A stretch of 10,629 nt of DNA from CAYRVX01 sp964642165 (GTDB lineage Bacteria; Planctomycetota; Phycisphaerae; SM23-33). Positions 1 to 6,417 of this stretch are shown in pieces. The notes under the pieces were generated by a model. It was not told the DNA's origin and made no database searches. It saw only the letters and a program-made list of their open reading frames with translations. Where the stretch lies: the NCBI GenBank assembly GCA_964642165.1, contig CAZXOC010000260.1, positions 1-10,629 of the forward strand, given 5' to 3'. A program made the position numbers and the translations under genes. Numbering within the stretch: position 1 is the first letter of the stretch; each line of letters opens with the position of its first letter.

Positions 1-212
1 TGGGCGGCGAGGGTCTTGTTGTGGCTGATGACCAGCGCGGGCTTGCCGATGCGCTCGACGACGTGGGCCATGGTGAACGTCTTGCCGCTGCCGGTCACGC
101 CCAGCAGGACGTTGTGCTTCTGCCCGCGCCGCAGGTTCTCGACCAGCCGCTCGATCGCCTGGGGCTGGTCGCCCCTCGGCGTCATCTCCGAAATGACCTG
201 AAGGTCAGCCAT
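1..212 (-). CDS. uvrB: UvrABC excinuclease subunit B, N-terminal fragment
   Basis: UvrB is the damage-verifying, helicase-like ATPase of bacterial nucleotide excision repair. It is loaded by UvrA and then recruits UvrC. About 70 N-terminal codons are present, and the gene continues beyond base 1. The visible protein starts MADLQVISEMTPRGDQPQAI, matching the family opening in which GDQP precedes the first helicase motif. Walker A is GVTGSGKT at residues 38-45, followed by FTMAHVVERIGKPALVISHN and then KTLAAQ, all hallmark UvrB sequence (helicase motifs I and Ia). The ATG at 210-212 suits the usual distance from start to GDQP. The only purine-rich stretch, GGAAAGGA, ends two bases before the ATG, so the ribosome-binding site is poorly placed. 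It diverges from the nucleotidyltransferase/HEPN operon and shares a promoter region with it. Identity is essentially certain; only the truncation limits the description. Confidence 0.96.
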   Translation of the reverse strand, partial: MADLQVISEMTPRGDQPQAIERLVENLRRGQKHNVLLGVTGSGKTFTMAHVVERIGKPALVISHNKTLAA

Positions 213-229
213 GGTCCTTTCCGTCGAGC

Positions 230-258
230 TTGAGGCGTCCCGCAGCATGGATTATACT
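230..258 (+). promoter_or_regulatory. Putative sigma70-type promoter of the nucleotidyltransferase/HEPN operon
   Basis: TTGAGG (230-235), a 17-base spacer and TATACT (253-258) match the -35/-10 consensus at 4/6 and 5/6 positions. Predicted transcription starts near 265, giving a leader of about 50 bases before the ATG at 317. This placement makes longer in-frame starts upstream of 317 unlikely. Confidence 0.6.
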
Positions 259-279
259 GCGGCGGCAGGAAGGAGCATA
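251..279 (-). promoter_or_regulatory. Putative sigma70-type promoter of uvrB
   Basis: Read on the minus strand, a perfect TATAAT lies at 256-251. With a 17-base spacer the matching -35 position (279-274) reads TATGCT, a poor match to TTGACA. Transcription would begin near 244, about 32 bases before the uvrB ATG. The -10 box overlaps the -10 box of the divergent promoter on the other strand. Confidence 0.45.
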
Positions 280-316
280 CCGCCGCGCGGTACTTGTCCG
301 CCCGGAGCGGGGCGCC

Positions 317-640
317 ATGGTGATCGACACAGAATCGGTTCAGGCCGCCATTCGCGACGTCGCCAAGGCCAACGGAGCGAGGCTGGCGCTGCTTTTCGGC
401 TCGTACGCGAGGGGCACGGCCACCCGCCGGTCGGACGTCGACGTGATCTTCGTGGAGCAGACGTCGGCGCGGTTCCTGGACCGCCTGGCGAAGTACTTCG
501 ACCCCCTGTCCGAGCGGCTGGCGGCCCCGGTCGAGGTGTTCGTCTACACGCCGGACGAGTTTCGGCGGATGAGGGATGGGTTCTTCCTGCGCCGCGCCCT
601 GTCGGAAGGGATCACGGTCTATGAGCACGGAAAGCTGTAG
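317..640 (+). CDS. Minimal nucleotidyltransferase (MntA-like antitoxin candidate)
   Basis: This 107-residue protein belongs to the minimal nucleotidyltransferase (MNT) group of the polymerase-beta superfamily. The diagnostic GS-x10-DxD active site is complete: G28 S29 followed by D40 and D42. E73, in the strand PVEVFVYTP, is a likely third metal-binding carboxylate. In characterised MntA-HepT (type VII) systems the MNT protein transfers AMP from ATP to a tyrosine of the HEPN toxin and so inactivates it. The ATG at 317 follows GGAG (304-307) by nine bases and lies downstream of the predicted promoter. A longer in-frame version from 230 would start inside the promoter. Its last 20 bases overlap the HEPN gene in another frame, which implies translational coupling and a shared operon. 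The pair type is clear from sequence and context; the antitoxin activity is inferred. Confidence 0.88.
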   Translation: MVIDTESVQAAIRDVAKANGARLALLFGSYARGTATRRSDVDVIFVEQTSARFLDRLAKYFDPLSERLAAPVEVFVYTPDEFRRMRDGFFLRRALSEGITVYEHGKL

Positions 641-1034
641 ATACCAGGCGGGCCGGTGGCTGCGGCAGGCGCGGGCCGACCTCCGCGCCGCTGAGGCGAG
701 CCGCGCCGCCGGGAGCTTCGAGTGGGCGTGCTTCCAGTCACAACAGGCAGCCGAGAAGGCACTCAAGGCCATCTGGTACCACCATGGCTTCGACCCGTGG
801 GGACACAGCGCCCAGAAGCTGATCCAGGACTTCCCGGACCAAGGGGTCGGCGCGGAGCTGTCACGACTGACCGCTCAGGCGAGGCACCTTGACCGGCTCT
901 ATGTCCCGACCCGCTACCCCAACGGGCTGCCCGATCTCACGCCGGCCGAGGTCTATACGGACCGCGATGCCCGGGAGGCCATCGAAGCCGCCGAGGCGGT
1001 GATCCGTCACGTCGGCAGCGAGATCGGGTCCTAG
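621..1034 (+). CDS. HEPN-domain protein, partner of the nucleotidyltransferase
   Basis: This 137-residue, mostly helical protein has the signature of the HEPN family usually paired with MNT proteins. Residues 35-52 contain the conserved ACFQSQQAAEKALKAIW helix, then GHS at 61-63, and LDRLYVPTRYPNGLP at 90-104 with the typical YxPTRYP motif. HEPN proteins are often RNases that use an R-x4-6-H motif. The HepT motif RX4HXY, which carries the AMP-accepting tyrosine, is absent. The only formal R-x6-H is R82...H89, just before LDRLY, and it is not clearly catalytic. The ATG at 621 has GGAAGGG (604-610) ten bases upstream and overlaps the preceding gene by 20 bases. It could be a toxin, or a non-catalytic partner that presents substrate to the nucleotidyltransferase. 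Family assignment is strong; function is uncertain. Confidence 0.87.
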   Translation: MSTESCRYQAGRWLRQARADLRAAEASRAAGSFEWACFQSQQAAEKALKAIWYHHGFDPWGHSAQKLIQDFPDQGVGAELSRLTAQARHLDRLYVPTRYPNGLPDLTPAEVYTDRDAREAIEAAEAVIRHVGSEIGS

Positions 1035-1040
1035 AGCCCT

Positions 1041-1056
1041 CCGCGCCGTCGCGCGG
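1041..1056 (+). other. Stem-loop just after the HEPN gene
   Basis: CCGCGC-CGTC-GCGCGG forms a perfect six-pair GC stem with a four-base loop, six bases past the HEPN stop codon. No T-run follows, so it is at best a weak or Rho-assisted terminator or an RNA-end stabiliser. In DNA this GC-rich it may be incidental. Confidence 0.25.
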
Positions 1057-1073
1057 CCGCCGGCGAGATCCCC

Positions 1074-1101
1074 TTGGCAGAGGCGGGGGAAGGCGTATAA
1101 T
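1074..1101 (+). promoter_or_regulatory. Putative sigma70-type promoter of the ymdB-kinase operon
   Basis: TTGGCA (1074-1079, 5/6 match), a 16-base spacer and a perfect TATAAT (1096-1101). Start of transcription is expected near 1108, leaving a leader of about 78 bases before the ymdB ATG. No recognisable riboswitch was seen in that leader. Confidence 0.65.
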
Positions 1102-1185
1102 CGTTCTCACGGGCGCCGAGTGGGCGCGCGGCCGTCGCTCGCAGGAACCCCAGCCGCCCAATGGGCCTGGAAAGCAATTGGCCTC

Positions 1186-2037
1186 ATGGCTATCAACATC
1201 CTGTGCATCGGGGACCTCGTGGGTCGACCGGGGCGAATGGTCCTGGCCGATCATCTGCAGAGGCTGATCGACGAGCACCAGATCGAGTTTGTCGTCTGCA
1301 ACGCGGAGAACGCCGCGGGGGGCAGCGGGCTGACGCCGCAGATCTTCGAGAAGCTCCGGCGCTACGGCGTCGACGCCGTCACGCTCGGCGATCACACGTT
1401 CCGCAAGCGCGACGTCATCCAGGTGCTGGAGAAGTCCGACCGCATCGTCCGCCCGGCCAACCTGCTCGACGCCGCCGTCGGACGCCGCTGGACCGTCCTG
1501 CCCACCCGCAGCGGCCAGCACCAGGTCGCCGTCACCAGCGCGATGGGGCAGATGTTCATGGGCTGCTGGAACTCGCCCTGGCCTGTCATCGACCGGGTGC
1601 TCGACGAGATCCCCAAAGAGGTGAAGGTCCGCGTCGTGGACTTCCACGCCGAGGCCACCAGCGAGAAGATCGCCATGGGCTGGCACCTCGACGGGCGGGC
1701 GAGCATCGTCTTCGGCACGCACACGCACGTGCCGACGGCTGACGCGCGCGTGCTGAAGCACGGCACGGCCGTCATCACCGACGTGGGGATGACGGGCCCG
1801 TACGACAGTGTGCTCGGGCGCCGGACCGACCGCGTCCTCAGCGCGCTGACCACGTCGATGCCGACGCGGTTCGAGGTCGCCACGGGCGACCCGAGGATCT
1901 GCGGGCTGCTGGTGGCCGTCGACCCGCACAGCGGGCGGGCCGAGTCCGTCGAGCGCATCGAGGTCCACGGCCGCGCCGCCGACGGCGGGGCCTACGACGC
2001 CGACGACGGGCGACCGCCCCCGCCGCAGCAAGGCTGA
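1186..2037 (+). CDS. ymdB: YmdB-family metallophosphoesterase
   Basis: The 283-residue protein aligns over its length with the YmdB/TIGR00282 family, of which Bacillus subtilis YmdB is a di-metal phosphodiesterase active on 2',3'-cyclic nucleotides. The metal-site motifs are present in order: D10 in GDLVGRPGR, E41-N42 in NAEN, H70 in GDHTF, H154 in FHAEATSEK, and H179 and H181 in GTHTHVPTAD. ITDVGMTGPYDS near residues 200-211 is also diagnostic. One metal-site position is changed: family members usually have GNHTW, but here it is GDHTF, so Asn becomes Asp69. The start at 1186 is chosen because MAINILCIGD matches the family N-terminus; a GTG at 1120 would add an unconserved tail. The ribosome-binding site (GGAAAG at 1169-1174) is weak. 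The C-terminal tail is proline- and glycine-rich and not conserved. Two P-loop kinases follow on the same strand, the first after 49 bases. Confidence 0.93.
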   Translation: MAINILCIGDLVGRPGRMVLADHLQRLIDEHQIEFVVCNAENAAGGSGLTPQIFEKLRRYGVDAVTLGDHTFRKRDVIQVLEKSDRIVRPANLLDAAVGRRWTVLPTRSGQHQVAVTSAMGQMFMGCWNSPWPVIDRVLDEIPKEVKVRVVDFHAEATSEKIAMGWHLDGRASIVFGTHTHVPTADARVLKHGTAVITDVGMTGPYDSVLGRRTDRVLSALTTSMPTRFEVATGDPRICGLLVAVDPHSGRAESVERIEVHGRAADGGAYDADDGRPPPPQQG

Positions 2038-2086
2038 TCCGCCCGGCGCCGCTCACTCGCCGGGGCACGACGCGAGGACCGGGAGC

Positions 2087-2536
2087 ATGCAGGCGGTGAT
2101 CTTCGTCGGCATCCAGGCCTCCGGGAAGACGGCGTTCTTCCTGGAGCGGCTGTTCGGGACGCACGTCCGGATCAACCTGGACATGCTCAAGACGCGCCAT
2201 CGGGAGCGCGGTCTCCTCCGGGCCTGCCTCGACCTCAAGCAGCCCTTCGTCGTCGACAACACGAACCCCACGCGGGAAGACCGCCGGGCGTACATCGAGG
2301 CCGCCCGCAAGGCCAAGTTCCGTATCGTGGGCTACTACTTCCAGTCGATGGTCGACGCGTGCATCGAGCGCAACGCTCGCCGGCCGGAGAAGCAGCGCGT
2401 CCCCGAGCAAGGCATTCGCGCCACCCACGCGCGGCTCCAGGTCCCCACGCCGGAGGAGGGCTTCGATGCCCTCTACTACGTGCAGATCGATCCCGACGGG
2501 AAGTTCCTCGTCAGCGACTGGACCGGCAATGAATGA
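2087..2536 (+). CDS. Small P-loop kinase, polynucleotide-kinase-like
   Basis: A 149-residue P-loop kinase. Walker A is GIQASGKT (8-15). A conserved Asp, D32 in INLDMLK, sits where polynucleotide kinases hold the base that activates the 5'-OH. VVDNTNP at 55-61 is the second kinase signature and is also seen in the kinase domain of animal PNKP. The stretch CIERNARRPEKQR (about residues 104-116) looks like an arginine-rich lid. These features support phosphoryl transfer from ATP or GTP to a nucleic-acid end or a small molecule, but the substrate cannot be read from sequence. The ATG at 2087 has GAGGA (2074-2078) eight bases upstream. It lies 49 bases after ymdB and upstream of the Pnkp-like kinase, probably in one operon. 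Alternatives are a zeta-toxin-like or other AAA_33 kinase. Confidence 0.8.
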   Translation: MQAVIFVGIQASGKTAFFLERLFGTHVRINLDMLKTRHRERGLLRACLDLKQPFVVDNTNPTREDRRAYIEAARKAKFRIVGYYFQSMVDACIERNARRPEKQRVPEQGIRATHARLQVPTPEEGFDALYYVQIDPDGKFLVSDWTGNE

Positions 2537-2586
2537 CGCGGAAGGCGACAGGCGGCCGCCGATCCCGTCGGGCGGGACTGCCGTCC

Positions 2587-2614
2587 GGCGTCCACGGCGG
2601 CCGGCCCGGACGCC
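2587..2614 (+). other. Stem-loop between the two kinase genes
   Basis: GGCGTCC (2587-2593) and GGACGCC (2608-2614) form a perfect seven-pair stem around a 14-base GC-rich loop. No T-run follows, so it is not a standard terminator. It lies in the 121-base gap between the kinases and could be an mRNA processing or stability element. Little else is visible in that gap. Confidence 0.3.
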
Positions 2615-2657
2615 CCGTTGGCGCTGATCGCACGGCCCCCACGACCGAGGCGAAACC

Positions 2658-3173
2658 GTGGAGCTGAGGGTACCCGAGTCTGCGTTGGTGCTCCTCATCG
2701 GCCCCAGCGGATCGGGCAAGAGCCGCTTCGCACGGAGGCACTTCCGGGCGACGGAGGTTCTCAGCAGCGATGCCTGCCGTGCCATGATCTGCGACGATGA
2801 GAACGACCAATCGGTCACCCGGCAGGCGTTCGAGCTGCTGCACTTCATCCTGAGGCGGCGCCTCCGGGCGGGCCGGCTGACCGTCGTCGACGCGACGAAC
2901 GTCCAGGCCATGGCGCGAGAGCCGCTGCTGCGAATCGCGAGCCGGCATCGATGCCCGGCCGTGGCGATCGTGTTCGACCTGCCCGAGTCGCTCTGCCGCG
3001 AGCGCGACCGGCAGCGCCGCGGCCGCCGGGTCGGGCCCGAGGTCATCCGCAAGCAGGTGGCTGAGATGCACGCCGGCCTGGCCGCGCTGGGGAACGAGGG
3101 GTTCGACCACGTCTTCCGGTTGGCGTCCGCTGAGGACGTGGCCGCCGCGACGGTGGTTCGCGGGGCGCCGTAG
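2658..3173 (+). CDS. Stand-alone Pnkp-type 5'-OH polynucleotide kinase
   Basis: This 171-residue protein corresponds to the N-terminal kinase domain of bacterial Pnkp, the RNA-repair enzyme that normally also carries phosphatase and ligase-like domains. Walker A is GPSGSGKS (15-22) with K21 and S22. D38 and R41 lie in LSSDACR, DDENDQS is at 46-52, VVDATNVQ is at 76-83, and the arginine lid includes R116 and R123. As I recall, these are the catalytic positions, with the same numbering, reported for Clostridium thermocellum Pnkp. The reaction expected is ATP-dependent phosphorylation of 5'-OH RNA or DNA ends. The start is GTG at 2658, with CGAGG (2646-2650) seven bases before it; the MELRVPESALVLLIG opening matches the Pnkp N-terminus. 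The phosphatase and ligase modules are absent: the stop at 3173 is followed 12 bases later by the end of a convergent gene. Family identity is strong; the biological substrate is unknown. Confidence 0.9.
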   Translation: MELRVPESALVLLIGPSGSGKSRFARRHFRATEVLSSDACRAMICDDENDQSVTRQAFELLHFILRRRLRAGRLTVVDATNVQAMAREPLLRIASRHRCPAVAIVFDLPESLCRERDRQRRGRRVGPEVIRKQVAEMHAGLAALGNEGFDHVFRLASAEDVAAATVVRGAP

Positions 3174-3185
3174 GCCTTCCGCGGG

Positions 3186-3908
3186 TCACGCGCCCGCCCC
3201 GCGCTTGGCGACCTCAGCCGCGTACTGCCGGAGCGTGCGGATCTGGAGGTGGTTCGGGCGGACAAGGGGGCGGCGGGCCTGGATGAGCGAGAGGGCGCGT
3301 TCGGCGCTGTCGGCGCACCCGGCGGCAAGGAGATGGGCGGCGACGACGGTTGCGCTGCGTCCGTGGCCGACGGCGCAGTGGACGTAGACGCTCCCCTCGG
3401 CGAGGTGGCGGCGGATCCAGTCCACGCCGGCCCGCACTTGCTCAAGGGTCGGGCTGGTGTTGTCGAGCGTGGCCAGCAGGCGGTACGACGTGGCGTTCCG
3501 CATCGCACGCGGCTCGGCGAACTCGCAGGTCAGGTCCAGCGCGCCACGGAGGCCCAGCGACGTGACCGCCGCGGCCGCTTCACGCCGCGTCAGCCGCCGG
3601 CCCAGGTACAGGCCAGGGACGATCTCGTGCCACGGCGGCTCGCGGCTGCATCGCCGGGCGACCTCGAAGCACAGCCGCGACAGCAACAGGTACGGCCAGT
3701 GAAGCAGCCAGCTCCAGACCGGGATGGTGCCGTCGGGCCGCTTGGCCAGCAGCCGGGGCCCGGCGCCCGCATAGGCGACGCCGACCAGCAGACACGACAG
3801 GCCGGCGTCGGCGAAGAGGACCTTCCCCACCAGGCCCCCCGTGACACACGCGAGCAGGCCGCACACTGCCGCCATCGCCAGGAAGACCACCGCATAGGGG
3901 GGCGACAT
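3186..3908 (-). CDS. Membrane-anchored dual-specificity phosphatase
   Basis: A 240-residue protein with a hydrophobic N-terminal part and a C-terminal cysteine-dependent phosphatase domain. Two membrane segments are likely at about residues 5-27 and 31-50, with a further hydrophobic patch at 64-80. The domain starts near IVPGLYLGRR (96-105), a typical dual-specificity phosphatase opening. Its P-loop is HCAVGHGRS (177-185), with nucleophile C178 and phosphate-binding R184; D149 is the likely general acid. Substrates may be phosphoproteins, phosphoinositide-like lipids or phosphatidylglycerol phosphate, and the sequence does not decide between them. The ATG at 3908 is preceded by GAAGGA (3920-3915) with a six-base gap. 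An in-frame start at 3971 is less likely because its first codons overlap the candidate promoter. The gene lies 122 bases downstream of the SPFH gene on the same strand and converges on the polynucleotide kinase. Confidence 0.87.
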   Translation of the reverse strand: MSPPYAVVFLAMAAVCGLLACVTGGLVGKVLFADAGLSCLLVGVAYAGAGPRLLAKRPDGTIPVWSWLLHWPYLLLSRLCFEVARRCSREPPWHEIVPGLYLGRRLTRREAAAAVTSLGLRGALDLTCEFAEPRAMRNATSYRLLATLDNTSPTLEQVRAGVDWIRRHLAEGSVYVHCAVGHGRSATVVAAHLLAAGCADSAERALSLIQARRPLVRPNHLQIRTLRQYAAEVAKRGAGA

Positions 3909-3941
3909 CCTTCGTCCTTCTCTCGACCGAGGGCTCGCGGC

Positions 3942-3971
3942 CTTGTACCCGTGCCGGCGCCTGGGCGTCAA
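3942..3971 (-). promoter_or_regulatory. Possible sigma70-type promoter of the phosphatase gene
   Basis: On the minus strand TTGACG (3971-3966, 5/6) is followed after 18 bases by TACAAG (3947-3942, 4/6). Transcription would start near 3935, about 27 bases before the ATG. If real, the phosphatase can be expressed independently of the SPFH gene. No terminator is visible between the two genes, so readthrough is also possible. Confidence 0.4.
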
Positions 3972-4030
3972 TGCTCGTTCACGTCGGCGCGCACGGCGGG
4001 CGACACGCGGCGAGAGTTCCCCGCCACCAC

Positions 4031-6391
4031 CTATCCATCGGGTGCCTTGCCCTTGGCCCGGGGGGCCCCGTCGGAGGCGCCTTGCGCCGCACGTCCAGGG
4101 GAAGCAGCGGCGGTCGCTTCCTGCTGCTTGAGCTGCTCGGTCAGCGTGCGGGTGTAGCTGTCCAGGGCCTCGGTGTCGGCGGGCGAGCCCGCCAGGTCCA
4201 GCCCGCCCTGCTGGGCAATCAGCAGCGTCAGCAGCTTGCCGAAGAGATTGGCCGCGCTGGGGTCGGCCGCGCCTTCCGGAGAGCCCATGAACAGCAAGCG
4301 GTCGGGCACGAGCGGCTGGCGGCTGTTGGCGAGCTTGGCGCTGACCTCATTCAGCGCGAACAGCCGCGGGTCGCTGAACGCGCGGATCTTCTGGAGGAAG
4401 ACGGCGGCCTCGGACAGCCCGACCTGCCCGATCCGCGCCGCCTCGCCCTTGCCGATCAGCTCCTTGGACCGCGCCTCGCCCTCGGCGCGGGCGACGTCGC
4501 GCTTGGCGAGTCGCCGCGCCTCGGCGAGCTGGGCCTCGCCGCGGTTGCCGGAGATCTCCACGTCCACGCGGGTGTGGGTCAGCTCCGTCTGCTTCTCGGC
4601 GGCGGCGCGGGCGTCGTTCAGCTCGCGGAGCTTGACGGCGGCGGCCTCCTGCTGCTGGAAGGTCAGGACCTGCTCCCGCGCGAGGCGCCGCTGGCGGAGC
4701 TGATCGAAGAGGCGGTCGATGGGGTCCTCGCCGGGGGCGTGCGAGCCCCGGGACTCCGGGCGCCCGATCAGCACCGCGACGCAGTTGATGTCGTAGTCCT
4801 CGAATCGCCGGCCCAGCTCGGCGGTCGCGCGCTGCTGGATCTCCTCGCGCCGCGTCAGCAGGTCGAGCATCTGCGTGGTCTGGGCGACGTCGCGGAAGTA
4901 GGCCGAGATGATCGGGTCCAGCGTCTGGCTGATCAGCCGCCCCACGTCCCCGAAGCGCTGCACGACGCGCGGGGCCTTCTGGTAGTCGATGTGCAGGACG
5001 AGCGACAGGGGCAGGATCGGCTCGTAGCCGTCGGCGGTGATCAGCTCGATGCTGGTCAGGTCCTTGTCGTACTGGTGCGGCTCGACCATGCCGGTGACCC
5101 ACCGCAGGACGAAGTTCACGGTCGGCACGAGCTCGACCTTGAGTGCGTAGGGGTTCAGTGGGTACTTGCCCGGCGGCAGGGCGTTCTTCCACACGCCGCG
5201 CTGCCCGGGGTCGACCTGCTCGCCGTAGCGGAAGGCCTCGCCGGTGAGGTCCTCGCCCGCGCGCCCGTAGTAGCTGACGATCACGCCCACGTAGCCGATG
5301 GGGATCAGCGTCTTCGGGCGGATCTCCACCGTCGCGAACCACCGGTTGACGAAGAACGTCCCGTCGGTGAGGACCTGGAGCTGCTTGCCCCGCCGCCCGC
5401 CCATCGCCAGGAACACCTCGGGAGCCTGGAAGTAGTTGTGGTCCCGCTCGTCGGTCGGTTCGACCTCCGGGGCGATGATCTCGCCCGACCGGATCGGCGT
5501 CCCGTCATGCACGGTCACGATGCCGATCGTGTCGTTCTTCTCGAGCTTGAACGGCTTTTCGGCGCCGGGCTCGGTCGGCAGCGGCTCGACGGGCGCCCCG
5601 CGGCCGATGACCACCGGCGAGAAGCCCTCGATCTCACGCAGCTCGCCCTGCCAATCGTCGAACCTGGCGGCGTCGCGGTCGCGGATGGGCCCGTTGTAGA
5701 CGCGCGCGTCGGTGATGACGACGAACTGCGCCAGGTTCACCGCGTAGACGCCCTCTCGCAGGATCGCCCGCTGGCGCCCCCGCTGCCCCTCGCCTGAGAG
5801 GAACGCCTCCGTGTCCTGGAAGTTGCCGCAGTCCACGATGCGCCCGAGCGTCTGGATCGGCGGCAGCGGCTGCCCGTCCCGGGCGTAGACGTAGCCGATC
5901 CGACCCTCCGAGATGACTACCAGCGGCTGCTTGTGGATGCGGTACTGCCAGGGGAAGTAGAAGATGTGCAGCCCGCCACGGAGGATCTTGGCCTGGTAGC
6001 CGGCCTCCTGGCGCGTGGCGATGATGCGCCCTTCCCGCAGGGAACCGCGCAGCGACCAGAGCTTCTCCACGACGCCGATCTTGTGGTGGGGGATGTATCG
6101 CACGCCGAGCAGCCACAGCAGGACCAGCAGGCCCGCCATGCCGCCGCCGACCAGCAGGCCCAGCCTCATCGCGTCGTTCGCCGTCAGATCCGCCAGCATG
6201 GCTGTGCCCTTTCCCGCGACGCCTCCCGCGAGGCAGCTCGCCGCCGCCACGGAGCGGCGCATCGACCAGAGCCGCCCCAGCAGGCCGAACCGCCCGGCCG
6301 GCAGCGGCCCAAGCCGAAGCAGCCGGAATGCCCACCGCGTGACCGTCGCGCCCGTAAGGAGCGTACCCACAATGATCGTCGTCACTTCCAT
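4031..6391 (-). CDS. Large SPFH/flotillin-like membrane protein
   Basis: A 786-residue protein of the SPFH (band 7/flotillin) type; such proteins form membrane-associated cages or scaffolds. Residues 4-19 are hydrophobic, and a stronger membrane segment lies at about 75-97, directly before the first module (YIPHHKIGVVEKLWS). A second, similar module begins with IPIGYVGVIVSYYG near residue 370 and continues to NFVLRWV, so the N-terminal SPFH strand pattern appears twice. A long charged, alanine-rich coiled coil follows, with typical flotillin phrases such as VARAEGEARSKELIGKGEAA. The tail is Ala/Gly-rich. The start at 6391 has GAGGG nine bases upstream and lies just downstream of a strong sigma54 promoter. 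The in-frame ATG at 6199 (722 residues, AAAGGG seven bases upstream) would leave a single membrane anchor and is a serious alternative. The GTG at 6451 lies upstream of the promoter and is unlikely. It diverges from a PspF-like activator. Confidence 0.88.
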   Translation of the reverse strand: MEVTTIIVGTLLTGATVTRWAFRLLRLGPLPAGRFGLLGRLWSMRRSVAAASCLAGGVAGKGTAMLADLTANDAMRLGLLVGGGMAGLLVLLWLLGVRYIPHHKIGVVEKLWSLRGSLREGRIIATRQEAGYQAKILRGGLHIFYFPWQYRIHKQPLVVISEGRIGYVYARDGQPLPPIQTLGRIVDCGNFQDTEAFLSGEGQRGRQRAILREGVYAVNLAQFVVITDARVYNGPIRDRDAARFDDWQGELREIEGFSPVVIGRGAPVEPLPTEPGAEKPFKLEKNDTIGIVTVHDGTPIRSGEIIAPEVEPTDERDHNYFQAPEVFLAMGGRRGKQLQVLTDGTFFVNRWFATVEIRPKTLIPIGYVGVIVSYYGRAGEDLTGEAFRYGEQVDPGQRGVWKNALPPGKYPLNPYALKVELVPTVNFVLRWVTGMVEPHQYDKDLTSIELITADGYEPILPLSLVLHIDYQKAPRVVQRFGDVGRLISQTLDPIISAYFRDVAQTTQMLDLLTRREEIQQRATAELGRRFEDYDINCVAVLIGRPESRGSHAPGEDPIDRLFDQLRQRRLAREQVLTFQQQEAAAVKLRELNDARAAAEKQTELTHTRVDVEISGNRGEAQLAEARRLAKRDVARAEGEARSKELIGKGEAARIGQVGLSEAAVFLQKIRAFSDPRLFALNEVSAKLANSRQPLVPDRLLFMGSPEGAADPSAANLFGKLLTLLIAQQGGLDLAGSPADTEALDSYTRTLTEQLKQQEATAAASPGRAAQGASDGAPRAKGKAPDG

Positions 6392-6417
6392 CTGCCGTAG
6401 CCCTCGCCGGGCCAGGA

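Noticed and set aside
836..890. R82-x6-H89 of the HEPN protein as a catalytic RNase motif
   Set aside because: The spacing formally fits R-x4-6-H, but it sits before the YVPTRYP motif and lacks the usual surrounding residues, so it was not called catalytic.
1838..3508. Long minus-strand open frame (556 codons) opposite the kinase genes
   Set aside because: It is antisense to three genes with clear family motifs and rich in Arg/Pro/Ser, as expected of shadow frames in GC-rich DNA.
3971..5797. Long plus-strand open frame (608 codons)
   Set aside because: It runs antisense to the SPFH gene, is low-complexity (Leu/Ala/Gly/Asp/Val) and shows no domain; the opposite strand has recognisable motifs throughout.
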